Shown here: one piece after another, positions 1 to 11,297 of the stretch
Position numbering within the stretch: position 1 is the first letter of the stretch
Layout of the letters: each line of letters begins with the position of its first letter
NCBI GenBank assembly: GCA_026826555.1
Contig: JAKSZT010054399.1
Span: 385,187-449,186, forward strand
Length of the DNA: 64,000 nt
Origin: Tolypeutes matacus
Lineage: Eukaryota; Chordata; Mammalia; Cingulata; Chlamyphoridae
Direction: 5' to 3'
Program-made: the position numbers and the translations under genes
Notes under the pieces: generated by a model
Told to the model about the DNA's origin: nothing
The model's database searches: none
Seen by the model: the letters and a program-made list of their open reading frames with translations, nothing else

Positions 1-600
1 GGTCAAGCACTCCATTTCTACCAGGTTCCAGAAGTATGCAAGGAGCTATTTTCCAAAAGGTATATTACTGTCTGCTACTGTTGGCATCGCTTTGCTCTAG
101 AACTCTGGTGATGTAGGCTGTAATTCTAGGAATTTTTATTAAACTTCACATCACATTGTTTCCCATACCTAATACCTCTAATAGCATAGGGCCTTCCCGG
201 GTGTATGGCCCAAGTGGCAGGGCTGTTTGCATCACACTCAGGCTTGGTGTAAAGCTCTTTTCTGCTTTGACCCCAAAAAGCTGGTAGCCCTTTATCCTAT
301 CTGTAATATTGGCCATAGGATTATTCCTGGATATGGAATATCTGCCTCTAGGACCCAAAGAGGCCTCAGGCATTATGCTTCCTTCTTTGTGGTAGGAGGT
401 GGAAGATGCAATAATTTATCCTTTACTTTGGAGGGGATATGTAAAATTTTACTGATGGGACCGGTTCTTGAATATTCATAGGGTTTATTTCCCATTCTCT
501 GGGGAACACGTGTCTTACCAAGGCTTTCAATATAATAGCCACTTCTTACTCATCTGGTCAAATTAGCATGATGTCATCAATAGAGAGGCTGCCCAGCTGA
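1..600 (-). pseudogene. ERVL-type endogenous retrovirus pol remnant
   Basis: Read on the minus strand, the block at 564-581 encodes I-D-D-I-M-L, the catalytic loop of a retroviral reverse transcriptase in the form usual for ERVL. The minus frame at 146-373 carries residues that fit the connection region that follows the loop. Frame breaks and stops separate the pieces, so no protein can be made. The element runs off the left edge of the window. Neighbouring LTRs of the same class are solo copies, so this is a separate, older internal fragment. Assignment to ERVL rests on motif recognition, not on a search. Confidence 0.6.
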
Positions 601-639
601 TTCACGTCTCTTTTATCACTATCTCTGCCCATATTTTTT

Positions 640-1590
640 CTGCTGAATTTTCCTTCTGGGAATTCGATTATACCTATATTAAACTATTTTCATATTGTCC
701 CTCTGGTCCCTGAGGCTTTGTGTATTTTTTTTCTTGAAAATTTTTTTCTGTTTTTCAGGCTGATAATTTTTATTAATCAACAGATCAACTCATTCTTTCT
801 TCTGCAATCTCCAATCTGCTGTTAAATCCACCAAGTGATTTAAAAGATTTCAATTATTATACTTTTCTGTAACAGAATTTTCAGTTTTAAAAAGTTTTCT
901 TTGCTTAGATTGCTTACCTGTTCACTCATTAAGACCAAATTTTCCTTTATTTCTTTGACCATAATTATATGGATGCTTTAAAGTTTTTGTCTGTTAAATC
1001 TAATATCTGGGCCATCTCAGGGCTGCTTTCTATTAATTGCTTTTGTTTTTCATAATATGAATCACAATGACCTATTTCTTGGCATGTCTAGTAATTTTTT
1101 ATTGTAAGTGGCCCTTGGGAATGATCTCTTAGAAAGACTTTGGATTTTATTATCTTTCTCTGAAGAGTGTTGATATTTGTTCTAGGTGATGATTCAACTA
1201 TTGTGTGATCACTTTAGGCTTGTGAGGGATTAGTTTTATGTTTTGTTAGGGCAAAACTGTAGAGGTGTTTCCCAAGCCTCACTATATGACAGGACTCACC
1301 TTGCAAACTCTCCCCATTCAGATCTTGTCTGAACTTAGTTTTAGGCTTTTTTCGGGTGGGTCTAGAGTTGGCCTCACTCTAGAGTATGGCTCTTAATACT
1401 AAAGTGGAGACTTTTGAGTGTCTCAGTTGGCTGTCTGATATGTTAATTTATGTCATTCATCATATTTGGAAAATTATATTAGTATTATTTCTTTAAATAT
1501 TTCTTCTATTTTATTCGTTCTTCTCCCTTGAGGGGAAATATCTTATTTCCTCTCAAATGACACATATATTAGATCATTTATTCATATCCG
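640..1590 (-). mobile_element. Old L1 3' region, antisense
   Basis: T-rich sequence with phrases typical of the antisense 3' part of mammalian-wide L1M elements, for example near 990-1200 (the 'ctgggccatctcagggctg' and 'tgaagagtgttgatattt' blocks). Similar L1 material returns at 4950-5700 on the other side of a younger L1 and LTR nest, so the two may be halves of one old L1. No open ORF remains. Confidence 0.6.
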
Positions 1591-3685
1591 TTCTCTTTCT
1601 TTTTTATTAGAGAAGCTGTGGGTTTGCAGAAACATCATGCAGAAAATACAGAGTTCCCATATATACCCCCTCAGACACGCAGCTTTCCCTATTGCTAACA
1701 CTTTGCATTAGTGTGGTACCTTTGTTACAACTGAAGAAATAATATTATTATAATCATACTATTAACTATAGTCCATAGTTTATATTAGGGTTCACTGTGT
1801 TGTATGGCTTTTTTTTTCCTTCTTAATTCTAGTAACATATATACAACCTAAAACTTCTGGTCTTTACCACATTCAGATATATACTCAGTAGTGTAAATTA
1901 CATTCACAATGTTGTGCTATTTTTACATTATCCATTACCAAAACTTTTCCATAACCTGAAACAGAAACTCCTTACCAATCAAGTGTTAACTCCCAATTCC
2001 GACCTCACACCCTGGCCCCTGGTAACTGGTATTCTGATTGCTGACTCTATGAATTTGCTTATTCTAATTATTTTATATCAGTAAGATCATACAATATTTG
2101 TCCTTTTGTCCCTGGCTTATTTTACTCAACATGATGTCTTCAAAGTTCATCCATGTTATTGCATGTATCACGACTTCATTCGTTTTTATGGCTGAATTAT
2201 ATTCCACTGTATATATATACCACATTTTGTTTATCCATTCATTGGTTGATGGTTGCTTCTATCTTTTGACAATTATGAACAATGCTCTGTTAACATTGGT
2301 GTGCAAATATCTGTTCAAGCCCTTGATTTCAATTCTTTTGGATATAAATCTAGAAGTGAGATTGCCAAATCATGTGTAATTGTGTACTTAACTTTCTGAG
2401 GAACTGCCAAACAGTCTTCCACAGTGCCTGCACCGTATTACATCCCCACCAGCAATGAATGAAGGTTTCTATTTCTTCACATCCTCTCCAACGCTGGTTA
2501 TTTTCCAATTTTTTAAATAGTAGCCATTCTAGTAGGTGTAAAGTAGTATCTCATTGTAGTTTTGATTTGCATTTCCCTAATGGCTAATGAGGTTGAGAAT
2601 CTTTACATGTGCTAGTGAGCTATTTGTCTGTCTTCTTTGGAGAAAAGTCTATTGCCAATTATTAATTGGGTTGTTTGTCTTTTCACTATTGAGTTTTAGG
2701 TTTTCTTTAAATATTCTGTATGTTTATCACATAGGTGGTTTTTGAACATTTTCTCCTGTTCTGAAGGTTGTCTCTTTACTGTCGTGATGATCCCTTCCTA
2801 TGATGCATGAAAGTATTTAATTTTGATGAAATCCCATTTATCTACTTTTGTTGTTGTTTGATTGTGCTTTTGGTGTAAAGTCTAAGAAACCCTTGCCTAA
2901 ACACAAGGTCCTGAAGATGTTTCTCTATATTTTCTTCTAGGAGTTTATAGTTTTAGTATTTATATTTAGGTCTTTGTTCCATTTTGAGTTAATTTTGTTT
3001 AAACCAAACGGTGGTGACAATGGGCATCCTTGTTTTGTTCCTCATCTAGGAGGGAAAGCGTTGTTTTTCCTCACTGAGAGTATAATGTTAGCTCTGGGTT
3101 TTTTCTTATTTATTATGTTGAGGGCATTTCCTTCTATTCTTATTGTCTAACTATTTTTATCAAGACGGTGTGCAGGATTTTCTCAAAAGCATTTTCTGTG
3201 TCGAGATGATCATGTGGGATTTTTTCTTCTCTTCTATTAACATGGTCTGATTTTCTAATGTTGAACCACCTTTGCATACCAGGGATAAATCCCACTTGGA
3301 TCATGGTGTATAATTATTTTAATGTGCTGATGGATTTGTTTGCTAGTATTTTGTTGAGGACTTTTGCATCTATATTTATAAGGGATATTGGTCTGTAATT
3401 TTGTTTTCTTGTGGCATCTTTATCTGGCTTTGGTATGAGGTAATGTTGGCCGCATAGAACGAGTTAGAATGTCTTCCCAGTTTTTTAGTTTTTTAGAAGA
3501 GTTTGAGCTGGATTGGTGTTAATTCTTCTTGGAATGTTTAGTAAAATGCACAATGAAACTGCTGGATCCTGAGCTTTTCTTTTTTGGGAGCCTTATCTCT
3601 CTGTTATGTTTTTCCTTCTTTTTTTTACTCTATGCTTTTAATTTGGTTATTTCTATCAATTTGTCTTTGAGTTCACGTAACCTGT
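1590..3685 (-). mobile_element. L1 (L1MA-like) 3' UTR and ORF2, antisense, internally deleted
   Basis: The left end is the reversed L1 3' UTR (about 1610-1960, with the 'actatagtccatagtttatatt' type block). ORF2 follows in reverse through 3685. Near 3000 the sequence jumps from the C-terminal part to the reverse transcriptase region, which shows an internal deletion of roughly 1 kb. Plus-strand open frames here, such as 2098-2379 and 3529-4047, are shadows of the antisense L1 and the following LTR. The right end is interrupted by an LTR at 3686. Confidence 0.8.
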
Positions 3686-4791
3686 TGTTTCAGTTTGCTA
3701 AAACCTGCCAAAAGCAATATACCAGAAATGGGTTCGCTCTTACAATGGGGGTTTATTGTTCAGTTCCGAGGCTGAGAAAAGTGTCTAAATCAAGGCATCA
3801 CGAGGCGACACTCTTCCTGGAGACCGGCTGTCACATGAACTCCTCTGCCACATGGGAAGGCACATGGCAATGTCTGCCGGGCTTTGCCTTCTCCTCTGGC
3901 CTTTCAGCTTCTGCCTGCTCTGTCTGTGGCTTTATCTCTCACCTTCTGTGGGTTCCTCTCTGTGGCAGTTTGATAGTAGTTATGAATTCCAAAATGAGCG
4001 ATTATGTTTGTAAACTGATCGATTCCTCTGGGCAGGATACCCTTTGATTGTGTTAGATTAAACTGAGATGACTTGGATTAAATTATGTCAAGATTAGGGC
4101 TTTGATTTGACCACGTCATTAGGGCATACAGGGTTGAGTCCCAACCCCTTGGTGGGTCAGTAAAACAGACTCTTAGATAGAAGTAGATAAGCAGAGCAGA
4201 TACACGAGGAAAGAGAGAAAGCTCATAGGCACGGAAGAGGATCCTGTGGCCCGGAAGGAAAGACAAGGAATTCTTCTGATAGTTTGCAGCTAAAGAAACC
4301 AGAGCCCTGAGCCGCGCTGGGAAAGCCCCGGGAAGAGAAATGATCTCTCTAGCCTACAGCTGAGATCGGAAGAAGCTGGACCCACGGACCCTTAAGAGAG
4401 AGAGGAAGGCTGAATCCTTGCAGACATCGCCTGCTATCTTCCATCAACATGTGGCAACAGACTTTGGGTGAGGAAGTACCTCTTATGGCACCTGGAGCTG
4501 GACTCCTTAGGACCTTGTAACTGTAAGCTTCTACCCCAAATAAAGACCCTTTATAAAAAAAGCAACAGATTTCTGTTACTTTGCATCAACACCCCTTTGG
4601 CTGACTAATACACTCTCTGAGCTCCTGTAGCTTTCTATCTGACTCTGTGGCTTTTTCTCTGTATCTCTCTATATATTCATCACATTTATAAAGGAGTCCA
4701 GTAAGAGGATTAAGACCCACCCTAGGTCATGCCCTACTGAAAAATCTAATAAAAAAATCCTTAACTGAAGTAATCTAATCTAAAGGTCTTA
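3686..4791 (-). mobile_element. Solo LTR, family A, split by a family B LTR
   Basis: It starts with the reversed terminal block TGTTTCAGTTTGCTAAAACC shared with the copies at 11298, 12696 and 25071. Body blocks ('caatataccagaaat', 'gaggctgagaaaagtgtc', 'aagacccaccctaggtcatg') match those copies. It is interrupted at 3961-4612 by a family B LTR and resumes at 4613. Its far end is lost in the assembly gap. Structure (TG...CA ends, reversed AATAAA close to the 3' end, 5-bp duplications elsewhere in the family) is that of ERVL/MaLR LTRs. Confidence 0.75.
3961..4612 (+). mobile_element. Solo LTR, family B, nested in family A
   Basis: 652 bp, beginning TGTGGCAGTTTGATAG and ending CTGACTAATACA. The five bases CTCTC stand on both sides (3956-3960 and 4613-4617), an exact target-site duplication. 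A polyadenylation signal (ccaaataaagaccc) lies about 80 bp before the 3' end. No internal retroviral sequence is attached, so this is a solo LTR left by recombination. The plus orientation is opposite to that of the host LTR. Confidence 0.85.
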
Positions 4792-4891
4792 NNNNNNNNN
4801 NNNNNNNNNNNNNNNNNNNNNNNNNNNNNNNNNNNNNNNNNNNNNNNNNNNNNNNNNNNNNNNNNNNNNNNNNNNNNNNNNNNNNNNNNNN
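4792..4891. other. Assembly gap (100 N)
   Basis: Exactly 100 unknown bases, a conventional placeholder length, so the true size is not known. It falls between the end of a family A LTR and a reversed SINE fragment, both high-copy repeats. Confidence 0.98.
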
Positions 4892-4947
4892 CCAGGTCCC
4901 TCCATATGGCAGACGGACGCCCAACCATTTGAGCCACATCCGCCCCC
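4892..4947 (-). mobile_element. DAS-type SINE fragment, antisense
   Basis: The bases just after the gap match the reversed tRNA-like head of the armadillo SINE ('ccaggtccctccatatgg', 'gagccacatccgcccc'), as seen complete at 7285-7359 and 22500-22556. The rest of the element is hidden in the gap. Confidence 0.8.
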
Positions 4948-4949
4948 AT

Positions 4950-5830
4950 TAACACTTTTATAAGTTAATATTTACTGAAAAACTTATTTTTCATGATTAT
5001 TTTGAAGTCCTTGTATGCTAACTCCAATATTTGGGCCTTTTCTAGACTGTCTGGTTTCTGGATTATTGTATTTTTTTCCCTCCTTCTTCTCATGTTTAGT
5101 AATTTTTTAATTGTATGCTGGGTTATGTGTTTGCTGTGTTGCAGGAGCTGTGGATCATGTTATTTTTTTTCTAATGTATGTTGTCTTTTTTTACTGACAT
5201 TTAAATTACTGGCAGATCACCTCAATTCTGTCAAGATTTGGATTTAGAGTTTTTCCAATGAGTGGTTTTCCAATTTGCCAGTACTTCTAGAAAATAGCTC
5301 TTAGCACTGGATTTTCTAAAGTCTCAACCAAATACTGGAGTGTTCGTCAGGGTCTCTTTAGTTTGGCTAGGATGGAATTCCAAGATATCCCCAACATTTT
5401 GCAACCTTTTGAAATCTTTGTTCAGCAATTAGCCTCCCAACAACTGCTTTTTGTAAGCTTCTCTTATTTTGTTAAGTATTTCCAAATTAGCTTAAAATCC
5501 CAATCTTCTTAATAAATCCAAACTCTGATCTCCATTTCTTCTTCCTAGTGAAACTAAAACTCTGCCCTTGGGCCCTACTTCTCTCTGCCAAAGACTGGAA
5601 AATAACTTCAAGAAGATATCTGGGGTGAGTATGGGGCTCATCTCATGTATTTTCACTCTATCAAGAATAGCATCCCTGAATTAATTGTTTGCTGTCCAAT
5701 TGTTTTCCAACTGTTGTTTGTATATATTTTGCCCTGCATTTATGGTTTCTTTTTTTTTTTAATGGTGTGAGGATAAGTCTGAGATTAAATACTTTATTAT
5801 GGCCTGAACCAGATTACCTTAAATCAATGA
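4950..5830 (-). mobile_element. Old L1M 3' region, antisense
   Basis: T-rich sequence with L1M 3' phrases ('gaagtccttgtatgctaactcc', 'agtaattttttaattgtatgctggg') that parallel the block at 960-1150. Probably the continuation of the L1 interrupted before 1590, or a second copy of it. No coding frame. Confidence 0.55.
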
Positions 5831-6640
5831 GAAATGTGGATCTTTTTCTGGAAAACACCTTATTCTAAAAATATTAACATATTTCTTCATTCTTTTTTTC
5901 ATTGAACAAACATGTCTTGAGGTCTGTTGTGTATCAATTATGTAATTATGATGTTGGGTTTCCATAAAACTCTTACCAAAATGCAGGATATTTCTCCCTC
6001 TCTATTTTTAAGGTATATATTTATGCAGAAAAATCTATTAGAGTAAATAAAATTTGGCCATAAATACCACATCTGCTTCACACTAAACTTTGCTTTTGCC
6101 AAAGGACACAAAAAGCTATTAGCTTTAATATTCAGTCTTTGCAACAAAGAAGGAGATCAATGAATTATGTGTTCATAAAGTTAGCTTCTAGATCCACTCC
6201 CTTATCCATCACTTTTGGGGCAAGATTGTGTAAAACATATTAAATTATCTCAATGTTTCAGCCTATTGCATATTGGTATTAGTCTTAATGCTTAGGAACT
6301 GTTTAAATGAACTAGGATCAACACTAAGAGACAAAATTACAAAGCAGATGTCTCTCAAAAAATCCATAGGCTCAAAGTATAAATCTAGTGCCTCAGAATT
6401 CTTTCTCCCATCCTCATAAATACAGAGATTCATTGTCTGCAAATGTAGTTCTTGGGCACCAAGCATGGGGATTTTATGTTCATTGATATAAGCACTTGCA
6501 ACTATTGCCTCGGTGTACTTCGGTGAGTTTTTAAAGAGGAGATGGGAAGGAGGAACACGACATGTTTGCTAAGGCCATGCACGTCCTCCTGTTTTTTGTT
6601 TGTTTGTTTGTTATTTGTTTTTACCTTCAGTAGCTTTATC
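5830..6640. other. No gene or clear repeat seen
   Basis: AT-rich DNA with short chance frames only. A TTTG run lies at about 6596-6620 at the right end. Confidence 0.5.
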
Positions 6641-6880
6641 TTTTATTTATTTTAAACAATTTATTGAAGTATATCATTCATACATGAATATACATAAATA
6701 ATAAGCATTCAGTAAACATTGTGAACTTACAAAACAAACATGCATAACATCATACAGGGCTCCCACACATCACCCCACCACAAATACTTTGCATTGTTGT
6801 GAAACATTTGTTAACAAATTATGAAAGAGCATCGTCAAAGTATTACTACTAACTATAGTCCATATCTTACTCCCCTATAC
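6640..6880 (-). mobile_element. L1 3' UTR, antisense
   Basis: Matches in order the start of the xenarthran L1 3' UTR seen better at 28260-28440: 'gtgaacttacaaaacaa', 'catcaccccacca', 'cattgttgtgaaacatt', 'actaactatagtccat'. It is cut off at 6880 by a SINE poly-T. Confidence 0.7.
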
Positions 6881-7359
6881 TTTTTTTTTTAAGGATTTAT
6901 TTATTTACTTTTATCCATTTTTATACCCCTCTCCCCCCATTTTTGCTGTTTTTGTATCCATTCACTGGGTAACTCTCTGTGTCCGTTTCCTGCCCTCTTC
7001 TCATCCTTCCCTTCCTGTTTTCACTGGGATTCAATCCTCGGAAACTCCAATGTGGGAGAGAGGCATCCTCCCACCTGCGCTACCTTAGTTGCTCAGTTTT
7101 TTGGCATGTCTCGTCTTGGCTCTCCCTTGTGTCACTCTCCTGTTATGTCATCATCTTGCTGACTGCGCACCCATTTGTAGGGCCTGGGGGGCTCACCCGC
7201 TAACGGGGCCTGGCAGCACACCCGAACATGGGGCCTGACGGCGTACCTTTTATATTTTCTTTTTTAAAATTTTTATCAGGAGGTCCCAGGGATTGAACCC
7301 AGGTCCCTCCATATGGGAGACGGATGCCCAACCACCCGAGCCACATCCGCCCCCCCCCC
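6881..7359 (-). mobile_element. DAS SINE, long composite form, antisense
   Basis: Starts with the reversed A tail (T10 at 6881-6890) and ends with the reversed tRNA-like head including the box B region ('ggattgaacccaggtccc', about 7288-7310) and box A region ('cgagccacatccgcc'). The middle contains a second unit ('gtttttgtatccattcactggg' and on) shared with the copy at 22128-22556. Frames at 6979-7203 and 7200-7424 are inside it and are not genes. Confidence 0.85.
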
Positions 7360-7361
7360 GC

Positions 7362-7799
7362 TATATCTCTTAAGGTTGACCAAAGATACCTAGAGTTACA
7401 GTTATTTTCCATATAGGATGTCATATAACGTCAGGCTTAGTTTATCACCAGCATTCTAAACATAAGACCTAGGGAGAAAAACTAGGTCTGGGGACACATG
7501 CATGGTTTCTAATATAGCGAATGTTTAGCCTACCCTGATTATCACAAAATCAGGACAGCGAGAGTATTTGTGTACATCCTCCTGTTTTGTCTATACCAAG
7601 ACTAGACTGGAATGGACAGGAAAATGAAGGTTTACCAGTTTCTAGAAGCGTGGCTTTGTCAGACTACCAGAGTATTTTATATTAGTTTGGCTTTATCTTT
7701 CATGTGAAGTTTTCTGGGCCTGAAAATATCAACTCAGAAGTTTGCTCTGACATCTCAATAGTTCTTTTCTATGCCAACAGTATTCCTGAATCTCTCCGG
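7362..7799. other. No gene or clear repeat seen
   Basis: Unique-looking sequence between a SINE and an LTR. No long frame and no recognised repeat. Confidence 0.5.
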
Positions 7800-8227
7800 T
7801 GTTGGGGATTGAATCATGTCCCTCATAACAGCCATGTTCAGGCCCAGCCCCTGGTCCTGTGGGTGTGAACTCATTTGTAAATAGGACCTTTGAAGGTGTT
7901 ATTAGTGAAGGTGCGAGTAAACTGAATGAGAAGGGGCCTTAATCCAATATGTCCGAAGTCCTTATAAACAAAGGAAATTGGACAGAAAGAGAAGCTGTGG
8001 GGAATACCAGAGGCTGGAAGTTAGTGGAACCTGGAAGGGAAAGGAGAAGATGCCACCATGTGCAATCCATGTGACAGAAAAGCCAAGGACCAAGCATTGC
8101 TGGCCAGCCAGAAGACACCAGCCCTGGGAGGAAGCCAGCCTTCTAGCTTTTGAAACCAATAAATTCCTGTTATTAAGCCAGTCCATTGTATGGTATTTGT
8201 TTTAACAGCCAGGAAACTAAAACACAC
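7800..8227 (+). mobile_element. Solo LTR, MaLR/MLT1-like (family C)
   Basis: 428 bp, TGTTGGGGATTGAATCATG to AAACTAAAACACA. Layout follows MLT1-type MaLR LTRs: 'gtgaactcatttgtaaatag', 'ccttaatccaatatg', 'ccttataaacaaaggaaattgg', then the polyadenylation region 'ccaataaattcctgttattaag' 50-60 bp before the end. No clear 5-bp duplication. Frames 7962-8254 on both strands are LTR shadows. Confidence 0.75.
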
Positions 8228-8229
8228 AG

Positions 8230-9280
8230 GTATTGTCCTTATTAAGAGAGGCAATTTGAGACATTTAGAAGCTAGAAAGGAAAAATAGGAAGAGGCAGCA
8301 CAGCGACCAGTTGATGGAGTGCAGGCGTGTCAATTAAGGAAAGCAGACAGTCTATCTATATGCTTAAAGTACTTCAATTAGAAAGTAATTCAGCAGGCTC
8401 TGCCAAAGGGACAAGTGCCAATAAATGAGCTAAAAAATGTACTGAAGAGTCAAAACACAGTCAGGGTCTCTGTCAGATTCTTGCAATGATTCCAAGGAGA
8501 CCTTGTGGAAATCAAGAAACTTTTCCATATTGTGTTTGAAATCAACTAACATTACAAATATGAACATACATATGTATATATAATTATGATTTAGATATAA
8601 TATCTATTTCCTTAAGTTTATCAAATGAAGCAATTCTTTTAATCATACCTACAAAATTCTGATGAAATAAACCAAATGTTTTATGGAAATACTTTATTTT
8701 GGTTTATCTCTCCTATTCTATTTGTATTATACTGAATGAGAATACATAACCCCCATTTATGTATGGATCAATGTCATTTTCAATTTGCGTTGTGAATTCC
8801 TCCCATATAGGATAATATAATTAAAGCAATGTTTCTTTTAACTTTCTCTAAAGGGACAATTCAAGTGATGAATCAGTGTTATAAAAGTTTTTTAAGTAAC
8901 TAACTGCATAGTTGGATATTTTTCTAATCTTTGCAATATGTTATTAAGATATTTTTCCTCACAGCTTTAAAAAAGAGTTTTTTTTTCCTACTTGGCAAGT
9001 TTTAGAAGAATAAAATATTTCTGACTAGTAAAATATTGCAGGGTTGGAGATTTTTTGAAGTGTTAGAAAACTCAAGTCTGTTTTCCTGGAGCCATCAATT
9101 TTCCTGGAACCATCTTGGATTCTTCCATCACGGAACAGTCCTTTCTAAATGCAAATTACATTGGTTAAGGATTACCAGCACTATACTGAGACCATATTCA
9201 AGACCATAGACAAGATGGGTTTAAAATATAGCTTGCTCTGCTTTATTTCTTATTTGTTGACGAAAGAGAAGAACTTTTCT
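8230..9280. other. No gene or clear repeat seen
   Basis: AT-rich unique-looking sequence. No long frames, no strong splice signals noticed. Confidence 0.45.
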
Positions 9281-9297
9281 GAAAAGTGAGTGGTTTG

Positions 9298-9623
9298 TGG
9301 GAAGCAGTTGTGGCTCAGGTGACTGGGCTCCCTCCTACCACATGGGAGGCCGCTGGTTCGGATCCCAGTGCTTCCTAAAGAAGACAGTGAGCTGACATGA
9401 GGGCAGGCACAGAGGCAACAAGATGACGCAACAAGAGACGTAGGGAGGAAAAACATAAGGAGAGACACAACAAAGCAGGGAGCGGAGGTGGCTCAAGCGC
9501 TTAGGCACCTCCCTCCCACATCAGAGGTCCCAGATTCAGCTCTGGCGCCTCCTAAAGAAACAAGGAAGACGAACAGACTCAGCGAGTGAAAAACAACAAA
9601 GGGGTGGGGCGGAATAAAAAAGA
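9298..9623 (+). mobile_element. DAS SINE, two-unit form
   Basis: Two tRNA-like units in tandem: 9299-9381 and 9478-9562, each with a box A-like 'tggctca' segment and a box B-like segment ('ggttcggatccc' in the first, the decayed 'agattcagctct' in the second). It ends in a short A-rich tail. The 16-bp target duplication AAAAGTGAGTGGTTTG stands at 9282-9297 and 9624-9639 without mismatch, showing target-primed insertion by L1 machinery. Confidence 0.92.
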
Positions 9624-9639
9624 AAAAGTGAGTGGTTTG

Positions 9640-10285
9640 AATGCTGTGCGTCAGTATCCTGATTTCTTTGCCACTTTTTAATTAATATTAGGTGGCTATA
9701 CTTGTGCTCAGCAAGACCTTGTTAAACTTTAATAACCAGGAGGAAGGGGTAAAGCATGTAAAGATTTCAGTAGAACTATGTGAGAAATAAACTTTCAATT
9801 AACTATAAATAGCAGTCAAGAAACAGGAAGAAAGGACTGCTTTTTCCTCACATGAAATTCAGTGAGTTGCTCAGGATTATCCATTTGCACATGTCAAAAC
9901 CAAAGGATGGGTACCACATAAGAGGATGCTATTTGGAGATATTGCTAGTGATAGCATAAAACTCTGCATTAAATGTGCAGCATAATAAAAAGAGTTGATA
10001 GAACTTCCAAAATCTTTCTTGATCAGGAGGGTAGAAACACTCAGTATGGGAATATTTTGGGAGAGGAGGAACATTTCATTAATGGTAGGTTAAGGGCCTG
10101 TGAAAATCTGCTCTTCCATAAAAGAAATGAGAACATTGGAAAAATTGTCTAAATTAACTTTTTTTTCAGAACTCTGAAAATTAGCCAAAGACTTGGGACA
10201 ATCTGAGGAGCATTTATTAAAGATAAACGACTAGGTATAATTAGGGACAGTTAGCTTTGTGGCATTTTATTTAACCCTATTTCTT
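9640..10285. other. No gene or clear repeat seen
   Basis: Unique-looking, AT-rich DNA up to the start of the L1 5' part. Confidence 0.45.
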
Positions 10286-11297
10286 TCTCCTTCTCCCCAC
10301 TTCTAAGGTACCTTGGAAAACTAGCAGCATCTCAATTGCGGTAGCTATGAGAAACAGCATCTTAGAAACCCCTGGAGGAGGCAGAATGAGGTTGGAACTC
10401 CCCCAAAGGCCCCAGTCTCAGAGAATTGTCATTATTTGACCTGTCTGGCAGCTCCCTGAAAACCCTACTCACAGGCCTTCTCTTTATTTGTACTGACTTA
10501 CATCTCATTTGGTGCAAACAGAGCTTTTTCTTGGGCATTTGTCAAAAACTATCAGTGGCCATTGTTTGACATTGAAGCTGCCTGAGGTGGGGATAACTAG
10601 TGGATGACCAAAAAACTTAAAAGAATTTGGAATGAGATGTCCATAGGGAACTTTGAAAAACTACATTCCTGGGGCTCTAGAAAGCAAGGCTTCGTGCAAG
10701 TCCAGGACAGATTGAGAAGGTCCTAATCTTTCACCTTGGGCTGACATTGGGGGTCTCTGCTAGCAGGAGATGAAGGATAAGGCAGAGTTATAAACAACTG
10801 CCTGAGCATTGAATGTGTGCCCCAACCTATACACAAAGCCCCTGTGCAAAGGTTGGGATAGTTATTTGTGGAAGGCATTTTAGGAAATTTCTGTCTACTT
10901 GTTAGATAACAACTTAGCTAACCAGGCAGGGACATTAGTGGCCGCAAATAACAAAGTATAGACAGTTTCTAGAATTAGTTCATGCAAGTCGATAAACAGC
11001 AGCAACAACCACCAAAACCCAACAACAAACCCTAGGGAGAGGGGTAATCTGATATGAAGATTTGCCATATTATTTTAAATGCTCAATTTTCAACAGAAAA
11101 GTATGAGTTATTAAAAAAAAATCAGGAAAGTATAGCCCATACACAGGAAAAAAGGCAGTCAAAACAACTTTCTCTGAGGAAGCCCAGATGTTGAAATTAC
11201 TAGACAAGGACCTAAATCAGCTATTATAAGTTTATTTGAAGAGCTAAAAGAAGCCATGTATGAAGAAATAAAGGAAAGTATGAGAATGATATCTCAC
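10285..11297 (+). mobile_element. L1M 5' UTR and ORF1 start, sense
   Basis: Sequence of the L1M 5' region: 'ctgacattgggggtctctgc', 'aggagatgaaggataagg', 'cagtttctagaattagttcatg'. From about 11090 it passes into the ORF1-proximal part ('gaggaagcccagatgttg', 'gagctaaaagaagccatg'). It continues after the LTR insertion at 12603-12695 ('tagaatatcaaaaaagtgg'). All frames are broken. The piece probably belongs to the same old L1 insertion as 13870-15640, with the middle missing. Confidence 0.65.

Noticed and set aside
3529..4047. 172-codon frame
   Set aside because: It crosses from antisense L1 into the reversed LTR A and on into LTR B, so it is a chance frame over three repeats.
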